IMG/VR virus record: IMGVR_UViG_3300031857_000404
Location: 1 to 43,750 of that record
From: a virus
Length of the DNA stretch: 43,750 nucleotides
Direction: 5' to 3' (one strand)
Shown: positions 29,258 to 38,383 of the stretch, in pieces
How positions within the stretch are numbered: the first letter of the stretch is position 1
Layout: each line of letters opens with the position of its first letter
Made by a program: the position numbers and the translations under genes
Notes under the pieces: generated by a model
What the model was told of the DNA's origin: nothing
Database searches by the model: none
Seen by the model: only the letters and a program-made list of their open reading frames with translations

Positions 29258-29779
29258 TCAGGTGCGCGCCGCGGGGAATTCGTTGGCGATGGCGGTGTCC
29301 CAGACCGATGCGGCGGCCTGTTCCTTGTTCTTGGCGCCGTCGCCCTGGTTCGGCTCGATTGCCGAGTTGCGGTTCTGGGTGATCGCCTCGCGCATTTCGG
29401 CGCGGGCAGCATCCTCGCCGGCCTCGGGATCGACCGCCAATGCGGCAGGCTCGATCTTCGGGGCAGCGGCGAGGCTGGTGATGATCTGTTCAGCGCTGAG
29501 ATCGGTGGCGAGCAGCGAGGCGGCAAGCTCTTCGCGGCCCTTGTAATGCTCGGAAGCGAGCACCGTATTGCTGCGCTCGGTGGCGGCCTTGAAGCCTTCC
29601 GCGCGCGCTTCGGCCTTGGCGGCCTGCAGTTCTTCTTCGGTCATGTCCTTGTCCTTTTCAGGTTTGGAACGGGGTTTCGTGTTGGTTTCGGGTTCATCTT
29701 CCTCGTCCTCGGGACGGGTCGGATCTTGGTCGGGCAGGTCCGCGGCGAGGCGGGTGCCCAGGTCGGCAAAGCGGCTCAT
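29258..29779 (-). CDS. Head scaffold-like protein, 173 aa
   Basis: The start at 29779 (MSRFADLGTRLAADLP) lies in a 4-bp overlap with the protease gene. The first 55 residues are acidic and disordered (DEEDEPETNTKPRSKPEKDK), followed by helices. In related phages the corresponding gene after the S49 protease is a scaffold, or in lambda the Nu3 scaffold is an internal start within the protease gene. The helical, charged composition supports a scaffold; no homology is asserted. Confidence 0.6.
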   Translation of the reverse strand: MSRFADLGTRLAADLPDQDPTRPEDEEDEPETNTKPRSKPEKDKDMTEEELQAAKAEARAEGFKAATERSNTVLASEHYKGREELAASLLATDLSAEQIITSLAAAPKIEPAALAVDPEAGEDAARAEMREAITQNRNSAIEPNQGDGAKNKEQAAASVWDTAIANEFPAART

Positions 29780-30717
29780 CGAGCCCTCCTTTCGCGTTTG
29801 ATGCGGTCGCATTCCTCTTCGAGCCGGCCCCACGCCTCGCGCTCGGTCAGCACTGCGTCGAGCAGGCCGAGGCGCACCGCCTCGTCGCCCTCGAACCAGT
29901 CGGCTTCGGTCGAGAGAATGTCCTTGACCGCGATGCCGCGGCCCATCGCCACCAGGTTCGCGAAGCGCTTGCGGACATCGTCAACGCTCGCCTGGAACTT
30001 GGCAGCGGTTGCTTCGTCTAGGCTTTCGTAAGGGTTACCGCGCATCTTGCGCTCGCCCGAACGGATCACGGTGACATCGATCCCGTTCTCGTCGAGCGCG
30101 CGGGTCATGCTGGTGTGGACCATGACGCAGCCGATCGAGCCGACCATGGCGTCCTGGGGTCCGTAAACCTTGTCGCAGACCGCCGCGATCATGTAGGCGG
30201 CGCTGCAGGCCATCTCGTCGACCCAGGCATAGATCGGCTTGCCGCCTTCGCTCGCGGTCATTTTGGCCAGTTCCTCGACCAGCGCGAACAGCCCGGCAAC
30301 CGCGCCGCCGGGGCTATCGATCACCAGCCAGATGCCGAGCACGTCGGGATCGCGGTAGGCGTCGGTCAGTTGCCGGATCAGCATGTTGTAGCCGCAGAAC
30401 CCCGACATCGCATCGAGCCAGCCCGCCTTGTGGCACAGCGTCCCTTCGATGCGGATCACCGCGATGTCGCCGTCCATGGCGTAGCTGGTATTGCGCTCAC
30501 GGTCGTACTTGGCATCGCGCGCCAGCGCGGCGCGGTCCATCATCGCCTTGGCATCGAGCGTCACCGCGTCGATCGTGGTCATTGAGACAATGCCGAGTTT
30601 CTGCTGCAATGCGCAGAGCAGCACTTCCATCTTGTGCGGATGGATCGCGACCGGGCGGTTGAGCAGTTGCTGCGCGATGTGCGGAAAGCCTTGCGGCCTG
30701 AAATCGCTGGCCGTCAC
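29776..30717 (-). CDS. S49-family head maturation protease (lambda gpC-like)
   Basis: The protein follows the S49/ClpP-like protease plan. VIDSPGGAVAG (132-142) forms the oxyanion region. CSAAYMIA (171-178) holds the nucleophile Ser172, and GERKMRGNPY (221-230) holds the general base Lys224. It would process the portal and scaffold during prohead maturation. At 313 aa it lacks the C-terminal scaffold part of lambda gpC (439 aa), which here appears as the separate following gene. It overlaps portal by 4 bp. Confidence 0.88.
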   Translation of the reverse strand: MTASDFRPQGFPHIAQQLLNRPVAIHPHKMEVLLCALQQKLGIVSMTTIDAVTLDAKAMMDRAALARDAKYDRERNTSYAMDGDIAVIRIEGTLCHKAGWLDAMSGFCGYNMLIRQLTDAYRDPDVLGIWLVIDSPGGAVAGLFALVEELAKMTASEGGKPIYAWVDEMACSAAYMIAAVCDKVYGPQDAMVGSIGCVMVHTSMTRALDENGIDVTVIRSGERKMRGNPYESLDEATAAKFQASVDDVRKRFANLVAMGRGIAVKDILSTEADWFEGDEAVRLGLLDAVLTEREAWGRLEEECDRIKRERRAR

Positions 30718-32375
30718 TGCCCATCTCCCTGGCTGGCGGGCTTGCCCTTTTTCTTCCTGTCTTCGTTCGGTTCACCATCGCCGTCGCGGTCGCTCTCGGT
30801 TCCGGCGCTGGCGCCGTCCTCGCTCTCGGAAGCGGCTTTGATGTTGTAGTTGGGCTGGTCGAGCCCGCGCTCGTCGAGCGCATCGCGCGACAGTTTGATC
30901 TGGTCCCAGACCTCGAACGGGTCGCGCCCGTCCTCAAGAATGTGCTCGATCGGCGAGCGGCGATAGGCCGCTTCCTCGAGATTGCGGGCGTTTGCCTCCT
31001 TGAGCGGATCGACCGTGCCGCGGCTCGGGCCGATCCATGTGCAATTGGTCAGCGCCGAAAGGTCGCGGTAGAACCGCGCCGCCCGCCCCGGAATCTTGAC
31101 CGTTCCCTGCGCCACCTCGATCTCGTGCCAGCCGACCAGAATCGGCTGCATGAACTGCGCCGCGAAGTATTCGCGCTCCTGCTCGACCGCGCGCCAGACC
31201 TCGTTGAGCATCGCCCGCGCGCTCGAATAGTTGATCTCGGCCCAGTTGCCGCTGATCTGCGGGTAGCTCATCCCCTGCGAGACCCCGATCTTGGCAAGCT
31301 GCGCCTTCTGGAATTCGGGGTAGTTGGGGTTCGGGTACTTGGGCTGCACCGTGATTACGTCTTCGTCGGGCAGCAGTTGCCGGATCATCGCGTCGCCAAT
31401 CTGGCGGATCGGGTTTTCGTTGCGGTAATCGACATATTCGGTCAGCGGGTTGCCGGCGAAATCGCTCGACGGGGCAATCGCCGCGGCCAGATCCTCTGGC
31501 GTTCCCGGCGACTTGATGAAGAAGGCCATGACCGCGCTGAGCAGGGCGGCATTGATCTCGGCCCGGTCGTAGCGCTCGAGCATCTTGGCCGGGACGATTG
31601 CCTCGGCAAGTTGGCTGAACCCGCGGCTCTGCTCGATGTAGCGCGGGTTGATAACATGGATCAGTTTCGGGGTTCCGGTGGCCCCTCGAAACGGCACCCG
31701 CTCGGTGCGGGTACGGTCGAAATTGCCGCTGGCATCGTCGGGATGGCGCACCAGCACATGCGCGGCGACCGGCACGCCGTTCGCATCGTGCTCGATCCCG
31801 TTCCTGATCCGCTCGTCGGTGTCGGAGACCCCCATCGGGTTCTGCAGCCGCTTGGGGTCGATCAGCAGCAGGTTGAGCGGGTTCGAGGCGCCGCGCTCGT
31901 CGATGCGGATTTCAGCCAGCACCTCGCCGCCGCGGCGGAAGTTGAGGTAAGCAATCTTGGTCAGCGTTCCGAGCGAGAACCGCATCCGCGCATCGCAGCG
32001 GAACAGCGGATCTTCCGCCCAGACCCTCCACCGCGCCCGCACCGAGCGCGCCTGCTTCATCGCCCATGCGGCATCGCGGCCCAGGGCGTCATAGATCGGG
32101 GTCGGCCAGGGTTGGAGGCCACTGCCGATAACCGATTCGACCATCCGGTCGAGCGCACCGTTGATCCACGGCGAATTGCGGTCAAGGTCTTCGGCGCGAT
32201 CGACGATGCCGCGGCCCTGGCTGGCATAGACCTGATCCATGTGCGCCCGGGTCGGCGTCCAGCCCGCGGTTTCCTGGGTGTCGCTGCGCCCGCCTTCGAA
32301 GGCCCCGCCGCCCAGGCCGAGCCGTGCGCCGAGATCGCGGGTCCAGCCGCCAAGCGTTGAAACGAGAGTGGCCAT
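30714..32375 (-). CDS. Portal protein (lambda gpB family), 553 aa
   Basis: The segments MDQVYASQGRGIVDRAEDLD, then YLNFRRGGEVLAEIRIDERG, VPVAAHVLVRHPDD and INPRYIEQSRGFSQLAEAIV are characteristic of lambda-type portals. Length (lambda gpB is 533 aa) fits. It forms the dodecameric ring at the packaging vertex. The start MATLVSTLGG at 32375 is preferred over 32426, which lies within the gpW-like gene. The C-terminus is polar and low in complexity. It follows the gpW-like gene and overlaps the protease gene. Confidence 0.9.
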   Translation of the reverse strand: MATLVSTLGGWTRDLGARLGLGGGAFEGGRSDTQETAGWTPTRAHMDQVYASQGRGIVDRAEDLDRNSPWINGALDRMVESVIGSGLQPWPTPIYDALGRDAAWAMKQARSVRARWRVWAEDPLFRCDARMRFSLGTLTKIAYLNFRRGGEVLAEIRIDERGASNPLNLLLIDPKRLQNPMGVSDTDERIRNGIEHDANGVPVAAHVLVRHPDDASGNFDRTRTERVPFRGATGTPKLIHVINPRYIEQSRGFSQLAEAIVPAKMLERYDRAEINAALLSAVMAFFIKSPGTPEDLAAAIAPSSDFAGNPLTEYVDYRNENPIRQIGDAMIRQLLPDEDVITVQPKYPNPNYPEFQKAQLAKIGVSQGMSYPQISGNWAEINYSSARAMLNEVWRAVEQEREYFAAQFMQPILVGWHEIEVAQGTVKIPGRAARFYRDLSALTNCTWIGPSRGTVDPLKEANARNLEEAAYRRSPIEHILEDGRDPFEVWDQIKLSRDALDERGLDQPNYNIKAASESEDGASAGTESDRDGDGEPNEDRKKKGKPASQGDGQ

Positions 32376-32376
32376 G

Positions 32377-32961
32377 TCAGTTCCAGAACACGCCGATTGG
32401 CGCGCGGCGTGCACCGCCCGCGGCAACCCGCTGCTCGGCGGCGATATCCCGCTTGACCCGCGCCAGCGCCATCTCGATCTGGTCGTAGCTCATGGTCAGG
32501 TACTTCACCTTGTTGCCGTAGCGCCCGTTCCACACCTCGACCGGCGCGCCGCCCGCCGCGATCAGCAGCGCGTCTTCGAGCGCGGTCTTGAGCGCGGTGA
32601 GGCGGTCGAGTTCGGTGGCGGCCGGCGGAACGTGGTCCGAGCCGACGATCTGCTCGGAGACCGTCAGAATGATATGCGTCTCGACCCGCAGCGGCGGGGT
32701 CAGGCCATTGTTGATCACCTCGATCGCGACCACGTACTGGCCCGGGGTCAGCGTGTTGGTCTCGGTCGGGGTCAGCGCAGCGATGAACCGCTTGTCGTCG
32801 CCGGTCTTGTCGGTGACGGCACGCTCGATTCCGGCCCCGGCGACCTTGATCGAGCAGGTATAGGAGACCCCAAGCGTGGCCAGCGTGCCGTCGTCGAGCC
32901 GGTGCCCGACGTTCCACGGCCCGCCCGTGTCACCCTTGAAGATCGATGCCGTTTCCGTCAT
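32377..32961 (-). CDS. gpW-like head-tail joining protein with extra N-terminal domain, 194 aa
   Basis: Residues about 118-194 read like lambda gpW. They start LDRLTALKTALEDAL, then give VEVWNGRYGNKVKYLTMSYD and a helix, ending ARRAPIGVFWN, close to the RRRGPAGFYV end of gpW. The first 105 residues are an additional beta-rich domain (NVGHRLDDGTLATLGVSYTC, then PGQYVVAIEVINNG) that resembles the upper-baseplate N-terminal beta-sandwich type. Lambda gpW is 68 aa. It lies right before portal, as gpW does. The fusion suggests a decorated neck or a tether for the fibre genes next door. Confidence 0.7.
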   Translation of the reverse strand: MTETASIFKGDTGGPWNVGHRLDDGTLATLGVSYTCSIKVAGAGIERAVTDKTGDDKRFIAALTPTETNTLTPGQYVVAIEVINNGLTPPLRVETHIILTVSEQIVGSDHVPPAATELDRLTALKTALEDALLIAAGGAPVEVWNGRYGNKVKYLTMSYDQIEMALARVKRDIAAEQRVAAGGARRAPIGVFWN

Positions 32962-33142
32962 TCGTCACTTCCAGTTCGGCGCCTGAGCGCGTGAGGTCGA
33001 TGGTGGTGCCGGGCAGGGCGTCGATGGCCTCGGCGGCGGCGAGGTCGATCACCGCGCTGCCGGCCTTGAGGTCGATCGTTGCCCCGCCCGCGAGGTAAGT
33101 TGCCGCGCCGCTGCCCTGGTAGGCCCAGGCAAATCTAAACAT
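32930..33142 (-). CDS. Small beta-rich protein, 70 aa
   Basis: It overlaps the gpW-like gene by 32 bp and the next upstream gene by 8 bp. The sequence repeats strand-like units (GGATIDLKAGSAVIDLAAAE, then PGTTIDLTRSG), possibly a short beta-solenoid or spacer. No family is recognised. It belongs to the fibre block between terminase and portal. Confidence 0.5.
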   Translation of the reverse strand: MFRFAWAYQGSGAATYLAGGATIDLKAGSAVIDLAAAEAIDALPGTTIDLTRSGAELEVTNDGNGIDLQG

Positions 33143-33680
33143 CGGTCAGTTCGACCGGGGTAATGGTCCCGCCGGTCACGGTCTTTTCGAGCAGCACCGT
33201 CGCGGTGCCGCGCTTGCGCAGGGTCGCCAGCGCCGGGGTCAGTTCTTCGTCGGCTTCGGCGAGATCGACCAGCCGGGTGAGCTGCGCCTGTTCGGCCGGC
33301 GACAATCCTGATCCGGTCGAGATCACCACCGCGCCCGCCGAGTTCGAGGCATTGAGCGAGACCTGGTTCTGCACTCTGGCTTCGAGCAGGTTGTTGTTCG
33401 CGCCGATCAGGTTGACCTGATAGGCCCCGTCCTCGAATTCGATCGTGTAGCCGTTGATCACCTCGACGCTGCGCTGGTAGGTCACCCCGGCCAGTGTCAC
33501 CGGCGCGTTGCTGCGCATGATCGCCAGATAGGTGAGCCCTTCGCCCTCCTGGATCGAATGCACCTCGGCCCAAAACGCGAGCAGGTCGAGCTGGCGAATC
33601 TCAGGGCTCGCCTGCACCAGCGCCATGTCCGTCTTGGGAATGGTCACGACCTTGGTGAGCCAGTTCACCGAATAGGCCAT
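33135..33680 (-). CDS. Structural protein of the terminase-portal fibre block, 181 aa
   Basis: The N-terminus MAYSVNWLTKVVTIPKTDMA and the segment VEVINGYTIEFEDGAYQVNL are beta-rich. A C-terminal helix (LSPAEQAQLTRLVDLAEADE) follows. I recall similar sequences among phage structural genes near head-fibre loci, but cannot name a domain. Its neighbours suggest a virion accessory. Confidence 0.6.
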   Translation of the reverse strand: MAYSVNWLTKVVTIPKTDMALVQASPEIRQLDLLAFWAEVHSIQEGEGLTYLAIMRSNAPVTLAGVTYQRSVEVINGYTIEFEDGAYQVNLIGANNNLLEARVQNQVSLNASNSAGAVVISTGSGLSPAEQAQLTRLVDLAEADEELTPALATLRKRGTATVLLEKTVTGGTITPVELTDV

Positions 33681-33686
33681 GCGCCG

Positions 33687-33878
33687 TTACTCCCCGATTG
33701 TGTCCGCGATGATCTCCAGCGCCCGCTCGAAACTCGCGGCCTTGGCCACTTTGGCGATCAATCTGCCGCGCCCCGGCTCGGTCAGCGCGGGCTTGCCATG
33801 GCGCAGCAGCAGCCGGTGCTCCTCGCCCTGGACCAGCGATTCGGCCTGTTCCTGGGTCAGCGCCGGTTCCTTGGCCAT
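33687..33878 (-). CDS. Small helical protein, 63 aa
   Basis: The protein is helical throughout (TQEQAESLVQGEEHRLLL, then FERALEIIADTIGE). It sits one base after the coiled-coil gene and six bases before the 181-aa structural gene, consistent with co-translation. No family is recognised. Confidence 0.55.
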   Translation of the reverse strand: MAKEPALTQEQAESLVQGEEHRLLLRHGKPALTEPGRGRLIAKVAKAASFERALEIIADTIGE

Positions 33879-33879
33879 G

Positions 33880-34122
33880 TCAGCCGCGCTCCTCGATCAT
33901 ATCCAGCCGCCCGTCGTGGGCCATGATGTTGCCCTGCAGCAGCGCGAGGCGGTGTTCGAGCGCGTCGCCGCGTTGGGTCTGCTGGGCCAGATGTTGCCGC
34001 GCCTGGACCAGTTCGGCCTCGACCGTGCCGAGTTTCTGCGAGACGCCTTTGGCGAGATCGATCGCGGCCAGCGCATTGCGTTCGGCGGCGATAAGCCGGC
34101 CGAGTTCATCGGCTTGGCGCAT
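33880..34122 (-). CDS. Coiled-coil protein, 80 aa
   Basis: Almost the whole protein is predicted helix with heptad-like hydrophobics, from MRQADELGRLIAAERNALAA to HRLALLQGNIMAHDGRLDMI. It overlaps the upstream 564-aa structural gene by one base (TGATG). It may trimerise the adjacent fibre proteins or act as a short connector. No family is recognised. Confidence 0.55.
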   Translation of the reverse strand: MRQADELGRLIAAERNALAAIDLAKGVSQKLGTVEAELVQARQHLAQQTQRGDALEHRLALLQGNIMAHDGRLDMIEERG

Positions 34123-35816
34123 CAGGTGTCCGGCGTGCGGATCGCGGTGGTCGAGCCGCCGCCCGAACCGAGCGTGCCGGTGGTCTCGAACGGCTTGATC
34201 GGCGAGCCGCCGCCGTCGCGCACCCGGATGAACAGCGACAGGTCCGAGCCGGGATAGACCGAGGTGAAGTTCTCGCTGGTGCCGGTTGCGGCCTTGTCGA
34301 TGTAGCTGACATAGGCATTGTTGCCCGAGGTGGCGTTGACCGTGGCGAAGTCGGCGACATTGGGCACGGCGGCTTCCGAGGCGGCTGGATCGATGGTGAA
34401 CACTGCGCCGGTGTAGCTGGTATAGACCAAGCGCCGGTCGTTGCCGGCATTGTCGACCACTCGGATCGTGCCGGTCGAAGGCGTGCCCCCAGGGATCGAG
34501 CCCACAGTCACCGAGGTGATGTTGTTGGCGTTGAGCGTCGCGGCCAGCGACATCTGCGCCTTGTTGAGCGCGCCTGCGCTTTCCGGGCCGACCAGAACCC
34601 GGTCACCGACCACCAGGCCGCCAACCGTGAAGGTGACGTTGTTGGGCGGGGTAATCTGGGTGTTGGTGAGGTCGAAGACCTTGTCGGCAGCAGCGAGGTC
34701 GTCGGCTCCGATCCCAAGGCCGTAGGCGCCGATGATCGCTGAGCCGGTCGAGACCCCGACGAACGGGGTCGAGATCGGGCGCTCGGTGACGGTGACGTTG
34801 ACCAGGCAGGTCGCGGTCGAGGCGCCGGTGATGGTCTGGTTGTCGGTCGGGGCAACCCCGGTGAGCAACTGGATCCACATCTTGGTCGGCGCGGTCGGCG
34901 AATTGATCGCCAGCATCTGCCCGGTGCCGCCCGACCAGCTCACCGCTTCGAACGCGGCAAAGGTGCCGGTCGGGGTGTCGACGGTGATCTCGTGGGTAAT
35001 CCCGCGGAACAGTTCGCCGTTAAGACCGTAAAGCGTCGAGGCCGAACCTTCGCGGGTCAGCCATTTCAGCCGTTCATAGAACTGGTTTTTGGTCCGACTG
35101 CCCAGCTCCCAGTTCGAATAGTAGAACTCGTTGGCGCCGTTGCCGCTCGCGTCGATCCCGACATAGCCTTGGGTATCGTTGACGATGTCGGTGTAGGTCG
35201 CAACCGTCCCCACCGCGGTCTGGTTGTTGAGATCGGTAGCCTGGGTCAGCGCCACCACGTTGACGCCGTCGACCGTGCCGTTGATCTTGAACTCGCCGAA
35301 GGTGAAGCCGAAGTTGCGACTGGTGAAGGTCAGTCGCTTTCCGTCGATGTCGGCGCCGCCGGTGCGAACCTTGAGCATGAAGCGGTGTGAGATGCCGTTG
35401 GCTGTATCGGGATTGAGCCCACCGCCCGAGTTCCACCAGTCGTCGGTCAGCACCGCGCCGTTCTGGATCACCTGGATATTGGTTGAGGCGCCGATCACGT
35501 TGATCCCGTGATAGACGGTGGCGCCGCCGGCCTGGATGATCGAGCCAGCGTAAATATGCTCGGCGGCAACATCGTCGATGTTGAAGCCGTTGATCAGGGT
35601 GATGATCTGGTCGGTAGCCCGGCTCGAAGGGTCGAGCACGGTGATGTCGAGTTCGTCGTTGCCGGTGAAACTGGCGTCGTCGGCCAGATCCTGCAGCCAG
35701 CGGTGAAGCTCGATCACGGTGGCATAGCTTGGCGAGCCAACCCCGTGATCGGTCCCGACATAGCGGACATTTCCGGTCGCGTTGTCGACGGACCAGTCAG
35801 CAGCAACAATGGGCAT
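34122..35816 (-). CDS. Large virion/fibre protein, 564 aa
   Basis: This is a beta-rich protein beginning MPIVAADWSVDNATGNVRYV. The first 240 residues contain regular strands with HGINVIGASTNIQVIQNG. The middle has an Ig-like pattern. The C-terminal 45 residues (SLFIRVRDGGGSPIKPFETT) resemble the end of the 758-aa protein upstream in the operon. I recall similar sequences annotated as phage structural proteins. It is likely a head-fibre or decoration subunit rather than tail, because it is encoded among packaging genes. Confidence 0.65.
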   Translation of the reverse strand: MPIVAADWSVDNATGNVRYVGTDHGVGSPSYATVIELHRWLQDLADDASFTGNDELDITVLDPSSRATDQIITLINGFNIDDVAAEHIYAGSIIQAGGATVYHGINVIGASTNIQVIQNGAVLTDDWWNSGGGLNPDTANGISHRFMLKVRTGGADIDGKRLTFTSRNFGFTFGEFKINGTVDGVNVVALTQATDLNNQTAVGTVATYTDIVNDTQGYVGIDASGNGANEFYYSNWELGSRTKNQFYERLKWLTREGSASTLYGLNGELFRGITHEITVDTPTGTFAAFEAVSWSGGTGQMLAINSPTAPTKMWIQLLTGVAPTDNQTITGASTATCLVNVTVTERPISTPFVGVSTGSAIIGAYGLGIGADDLAAADKVFDLTNTQITPPNNVTFTVGGLVVGDRVLVGPESAGALNKAQMSLAATLNANNITSVTVGSIPGGTPSTGTIRVVDNAGNDRRLVYTSYTGAVFTIDPAASEAAVPNVADFATVNATSGNNAYVSYIDKAATGTSENFTSVYPGSDLSLFIRVRDGGGSPIKPFETTGTLGSGGGSTTAIRTPDT

Positions 35817-35828
35817 GGATCGTTTTTC

Positions 35829-38105
35829 CTACTGATCGACAACCTGGTTGACCACCAGCGCGTAGCCCGTGCTGGTCAGTGTCCCGGTCGTCTGGAAAGG
35901 TTTGTACTTGGTGGCTCCGGAAGCGTGCCGCACCCGGATCAGAAGGCTCTTGTTGGCGGTGAAGTTAACCGACTGGCTGAATGTCGTGGTCGCTTCGATC
36001 TGGTTGAACAGCACCACCGTGTCGGTGGTGTTTTCAATATAGACCCGGCTCCCGGCGACCAGCCCGGTGAGTTCGATCGTCACCGCGTTGTTGACCGTCG
36101 TGCTCGCCCCGGCGCCGTTGCGGATCGTCGGGGTTGCGCCGCCGCCGGTGATGTTGAGCGTCACCGCGCCGCCCGAATTGTTGTAGATCGCCTCGTTTCC
36201 GGTGCTGCCGTTGGTTCCGGCATAGCCCGTGAACTGGTTGCCTTCGAAGGTATAGGTGCCCGCCGCGCTGATCTCGATCGCGTGGCCGGTGCCGTCGCTG
36301 GTGAAGGCGCAGCGCTTGATTTTAGCCGGTGCCGCGGTCAACACCCCGACCGCGCCGCTTGGCCGGTTGAAGGTGCAGTCCTCGATCTCGGCGCTGTTGG
36401 CGGTGACCAGTCCGCAGCGCGCGAAGGTCATTTCCGTAAACGCGGTATTCAGGTCGCGCAGCACCACATCGCCAGCGCCGATCACCTGCAGGCCCGAGAA
36501 ATCATAGGTTGCGCCCACCGCGCTCGATGCGTGAATCCGCCAGTGGTACGCGCTCGCGCTCGAAATCACCGAGTTGCGATGCTTGATCGTGTCGCTTGCC
36601 CCGGCGTAGTAGGTCAGCCCGGCGACGTTGTCGGTGCTGTTGTAGGTCACTTCGGCGGTGGCGGCGTTGTATTGCCGCGGAAACTCGAACGCGGTCGCGT
36701 CCAGATCGAGATAGACCGGGTTGGTCCCGCCGTCGCCGAACTGGATCGGCTGATAGCTGATTGCCTGGTTGGCGCCCTGCAGCAGCACCGAGCGGCGCTC
36801 CTTGCCCGTCGCTGCCGCCGCGACCAGCCCCGTAATCCCGACCGGCTCGGCGGCAATACCGCCGCAGATCGTCACCGTGTCGAGCACCCACAAGGCGGCG
36901 AAGTCCCAGATCGTCGTACTGATCCCGCTGCCACTCACCCACATGCCGAAGGCGAAGATGCTCGACGGCGAGAGCGTGCCGTTGGTCGACTTGGTATTTC
37001 CCGCCGCTTCGTTGATCACCACCGGCTGATGCCGCTGCGAACCGCGCTCAACCCCGTAAACCTGCCAGATCTTCCAGTTCGACGCCGCCGCGCTGCGCAT
37101 CCCGAACCAGATTCCGCGCCCCGAGGCGACCGTGCTGAATCGCTGCAACTGCCCTTCGGTCGAGGGCCCGAGGTGGACCAGCACGTTCTTGCCGGTGACG
37201 TTCGGGCGGTTGGCCGTCGCCAGCACCAGTTCAACCCCGGCGAGATTCTGCGAACCGCTGATCGAGGTCACCCGCCCGCACGAGTGGAACGAGTTGATCC
37301 CCACGTCGGCCTGTGCCGCCACGGTGGCGTCGGCCGCGGTCAGTCCGCCCAGCGTGGTCGAAAACCCGGTGTCGGCGGTCGCGGCGAGGCCGGTGTCGCC
37401 GTTGTAAGCCGTGGTCCCGTTGATCGGGTTGACATAGACCGAGAGATCAGCGGCGCAGAACGGCGGAATCACCGTCGCTCCGCCCGATGGCGGCGCGATC
37501 TGCAGCACCCCGACCCGCCCGGCGCCGCTGGCGACATTTGAGCAGCCGACGTTCGAAGCGGTTGTCCCGGCGGTCGGCTTGAACCCCCAGCCGATGCCGA
37601 TCGATTCGGCCACCCCGTCCGCGCCGATCAGCCCGAACACCGGGCCTTCGAGCAGGCTTGGCACCCCGACCGCCGAGTTGGCGAAGGCGTAGATCACCAG
37701 CGCGTTGGCGACGTTGGTGGTGATTGTCGGCATGTTGAACTTGGCCGCGGATGCCTGGTTGGCAAAACTGATAACCGGGGTCGAACCGAACGGGTTGGTG
37801 GTGTCGACATCGCGGATCGAGACGATCGCGCCGTTGAACGATTCGCTGACCGAAGCGGTGAAGGTGAACGACGCCGCCTCGCTCGCCCCGGCGATTTTCC
37901 ACATCATCACGAGCTGCGCGGTGTTGGTCGAAGGCGATCCGGTTACGTGGGTCCAGCCGGTGCTGGTCCAGGTTGCCGTCCCGGTGTCGGCCATGAAGAT
38001 CGCCAGCAGCAGGTCGTTCTGTGCATAGGCGGGAGTAGGAATGACCAGCGTGGTGCCGGTGGCAACGCTGGTCGCTGCCCACGATACGTCTCTGATCGCC
38101 GGCAT
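35829..38105 (-). CDS. Beta-helix-type fibre protein, 758 aa
   Basis: The N-terminal 200 residues include WTHVTGSPSTNTAQLVMMW and TPVISFANQASAAKFNMPT, a jelly-roll-like domain. Residues about 400-690 show repeating short strands (TVTICGGIAAEPVGI, then VVLRDLNTAFTEMTFARCG and TYTFEGNQFTGYAG), as in right-handed beta-helices of phage fibres and polysaccharide-binding proteins. The last 75 residues share a module with the 564-aa neighbour. It may bind or degrade surface glycans; no catalytic residues were identified. Confidence 0.65.
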   Translation of the reverse strand: MPAIRDVSWAATSVATGTTLVIPTPAYAQNDLLLAIFMADTGTATWTSTGWTHVTGSPSTNTAQLVMMWKIAGASEAASFTFTASVSESFNGAIVSIRDVDTTNPFGSTPVISFANQASAAKFNMPTITTNVANALVIYAFANSAVGVPSLLEGPVFGLIGADGVAESIGIGWGFKPTAGTTASNVGCSNVASGAGRVGVLQIAPPSGGATVIPPFCAADLSVYVNPINGTTAYNGDTGLAATADTGFSTTLGGLTAADATVAAQADVGINSFHSCGRVTSISGSQNLAGVELVLATANRPNVTGKNVLVHLGPSTEGQLQRFSTVASGRGIWFGMRSAAASNWKIWQVYGVERGSQRHQPVVINEAAGNTKSTNGTLSPSSIFAFGMWVSGSGISTTIWDFAALWVLDTVTICGGIAAEPVGITGLVAAAATGKERRSVLLQGANQAISYQPIQFGDGGTNPVYLDLDATAFEFPRQYNAATAEVTYNSTDNVAGLTYYAGASDTIKHRNSVISSASAYHWRIHASSAVGATYDFSGLQVIGAGDVVLRDLNTAFTEMTFARCGLVTANSAEIEDCTFNRPSGAVGVLTAAPAKIKRCAFTSDGTGHAIEISAAGTYTFEGNQFTGYAGTNGSTGNEAIYNNSGGAVTLNITGGGATPTIRNGAGASTTVNNAVTIELTGLVAGSRVYIENTTDTVVLFNQIEATTTFSQSVNFTANKSLLIRVRHASGATKYKPFQTTGTLTSTGYALVVNQVVDQ

Positions 38106-38115
38106 TTCGCTTACC

Positions 38116-38373
38116 TCAAGGAACCGGCATGAACTTCATCCACACCTGATAAGGCTCAGCGGTGGCGTTGGGGACTTCGACGAAGATCGCCTGCTCGATC
38201 ATCTGTCCGGCGGGCAACTGACCCTCGGCCTCGATGATCCCATCGATCTCGGCCCAGGCCTCGCGCTTGCACAGGTCGCGGAACCCCTCGACGCTGTAGG
38301 CTTCGAGGATCCGCATCGCGTCGAGCAGTTTGGTGTAGTCATCAGGGACGACCATCAGAAACACATCGGACAT
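38116..38373 (-). CDS. Small hypothetical protein, 85 aa
   Basis: Begins MSDVFLMVVPDDYTKLLDAM and is mixed alpha/beta, with a probable helix (RILEAYSVEGFRDLCKREA) and strands at the end (AEPYQVWMKFMPVP). It lies directly before the large fibre gene and may be a fibre assembly helper. No family is recognised. Confidence 0.55.
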   Translation of the reverse strand: MSDVFLMVVPDDYTKLLDAMRILEAYSVEGFRDLCKREAWAEIDGIIEAEGQLPAGQMIEQAIFVEVPNATAEPYQVWMKFMPVP

Positions 38374-38383
38374 GGATTGCCTC

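Noticed and set aside
35508-37541. 677-aa open frame on the + strand opposite the fibre gene
   Set aside because: Shadow frame without ribosome binding site or protein-like pattern. The minus-strand protein has beta-helix style repeats.
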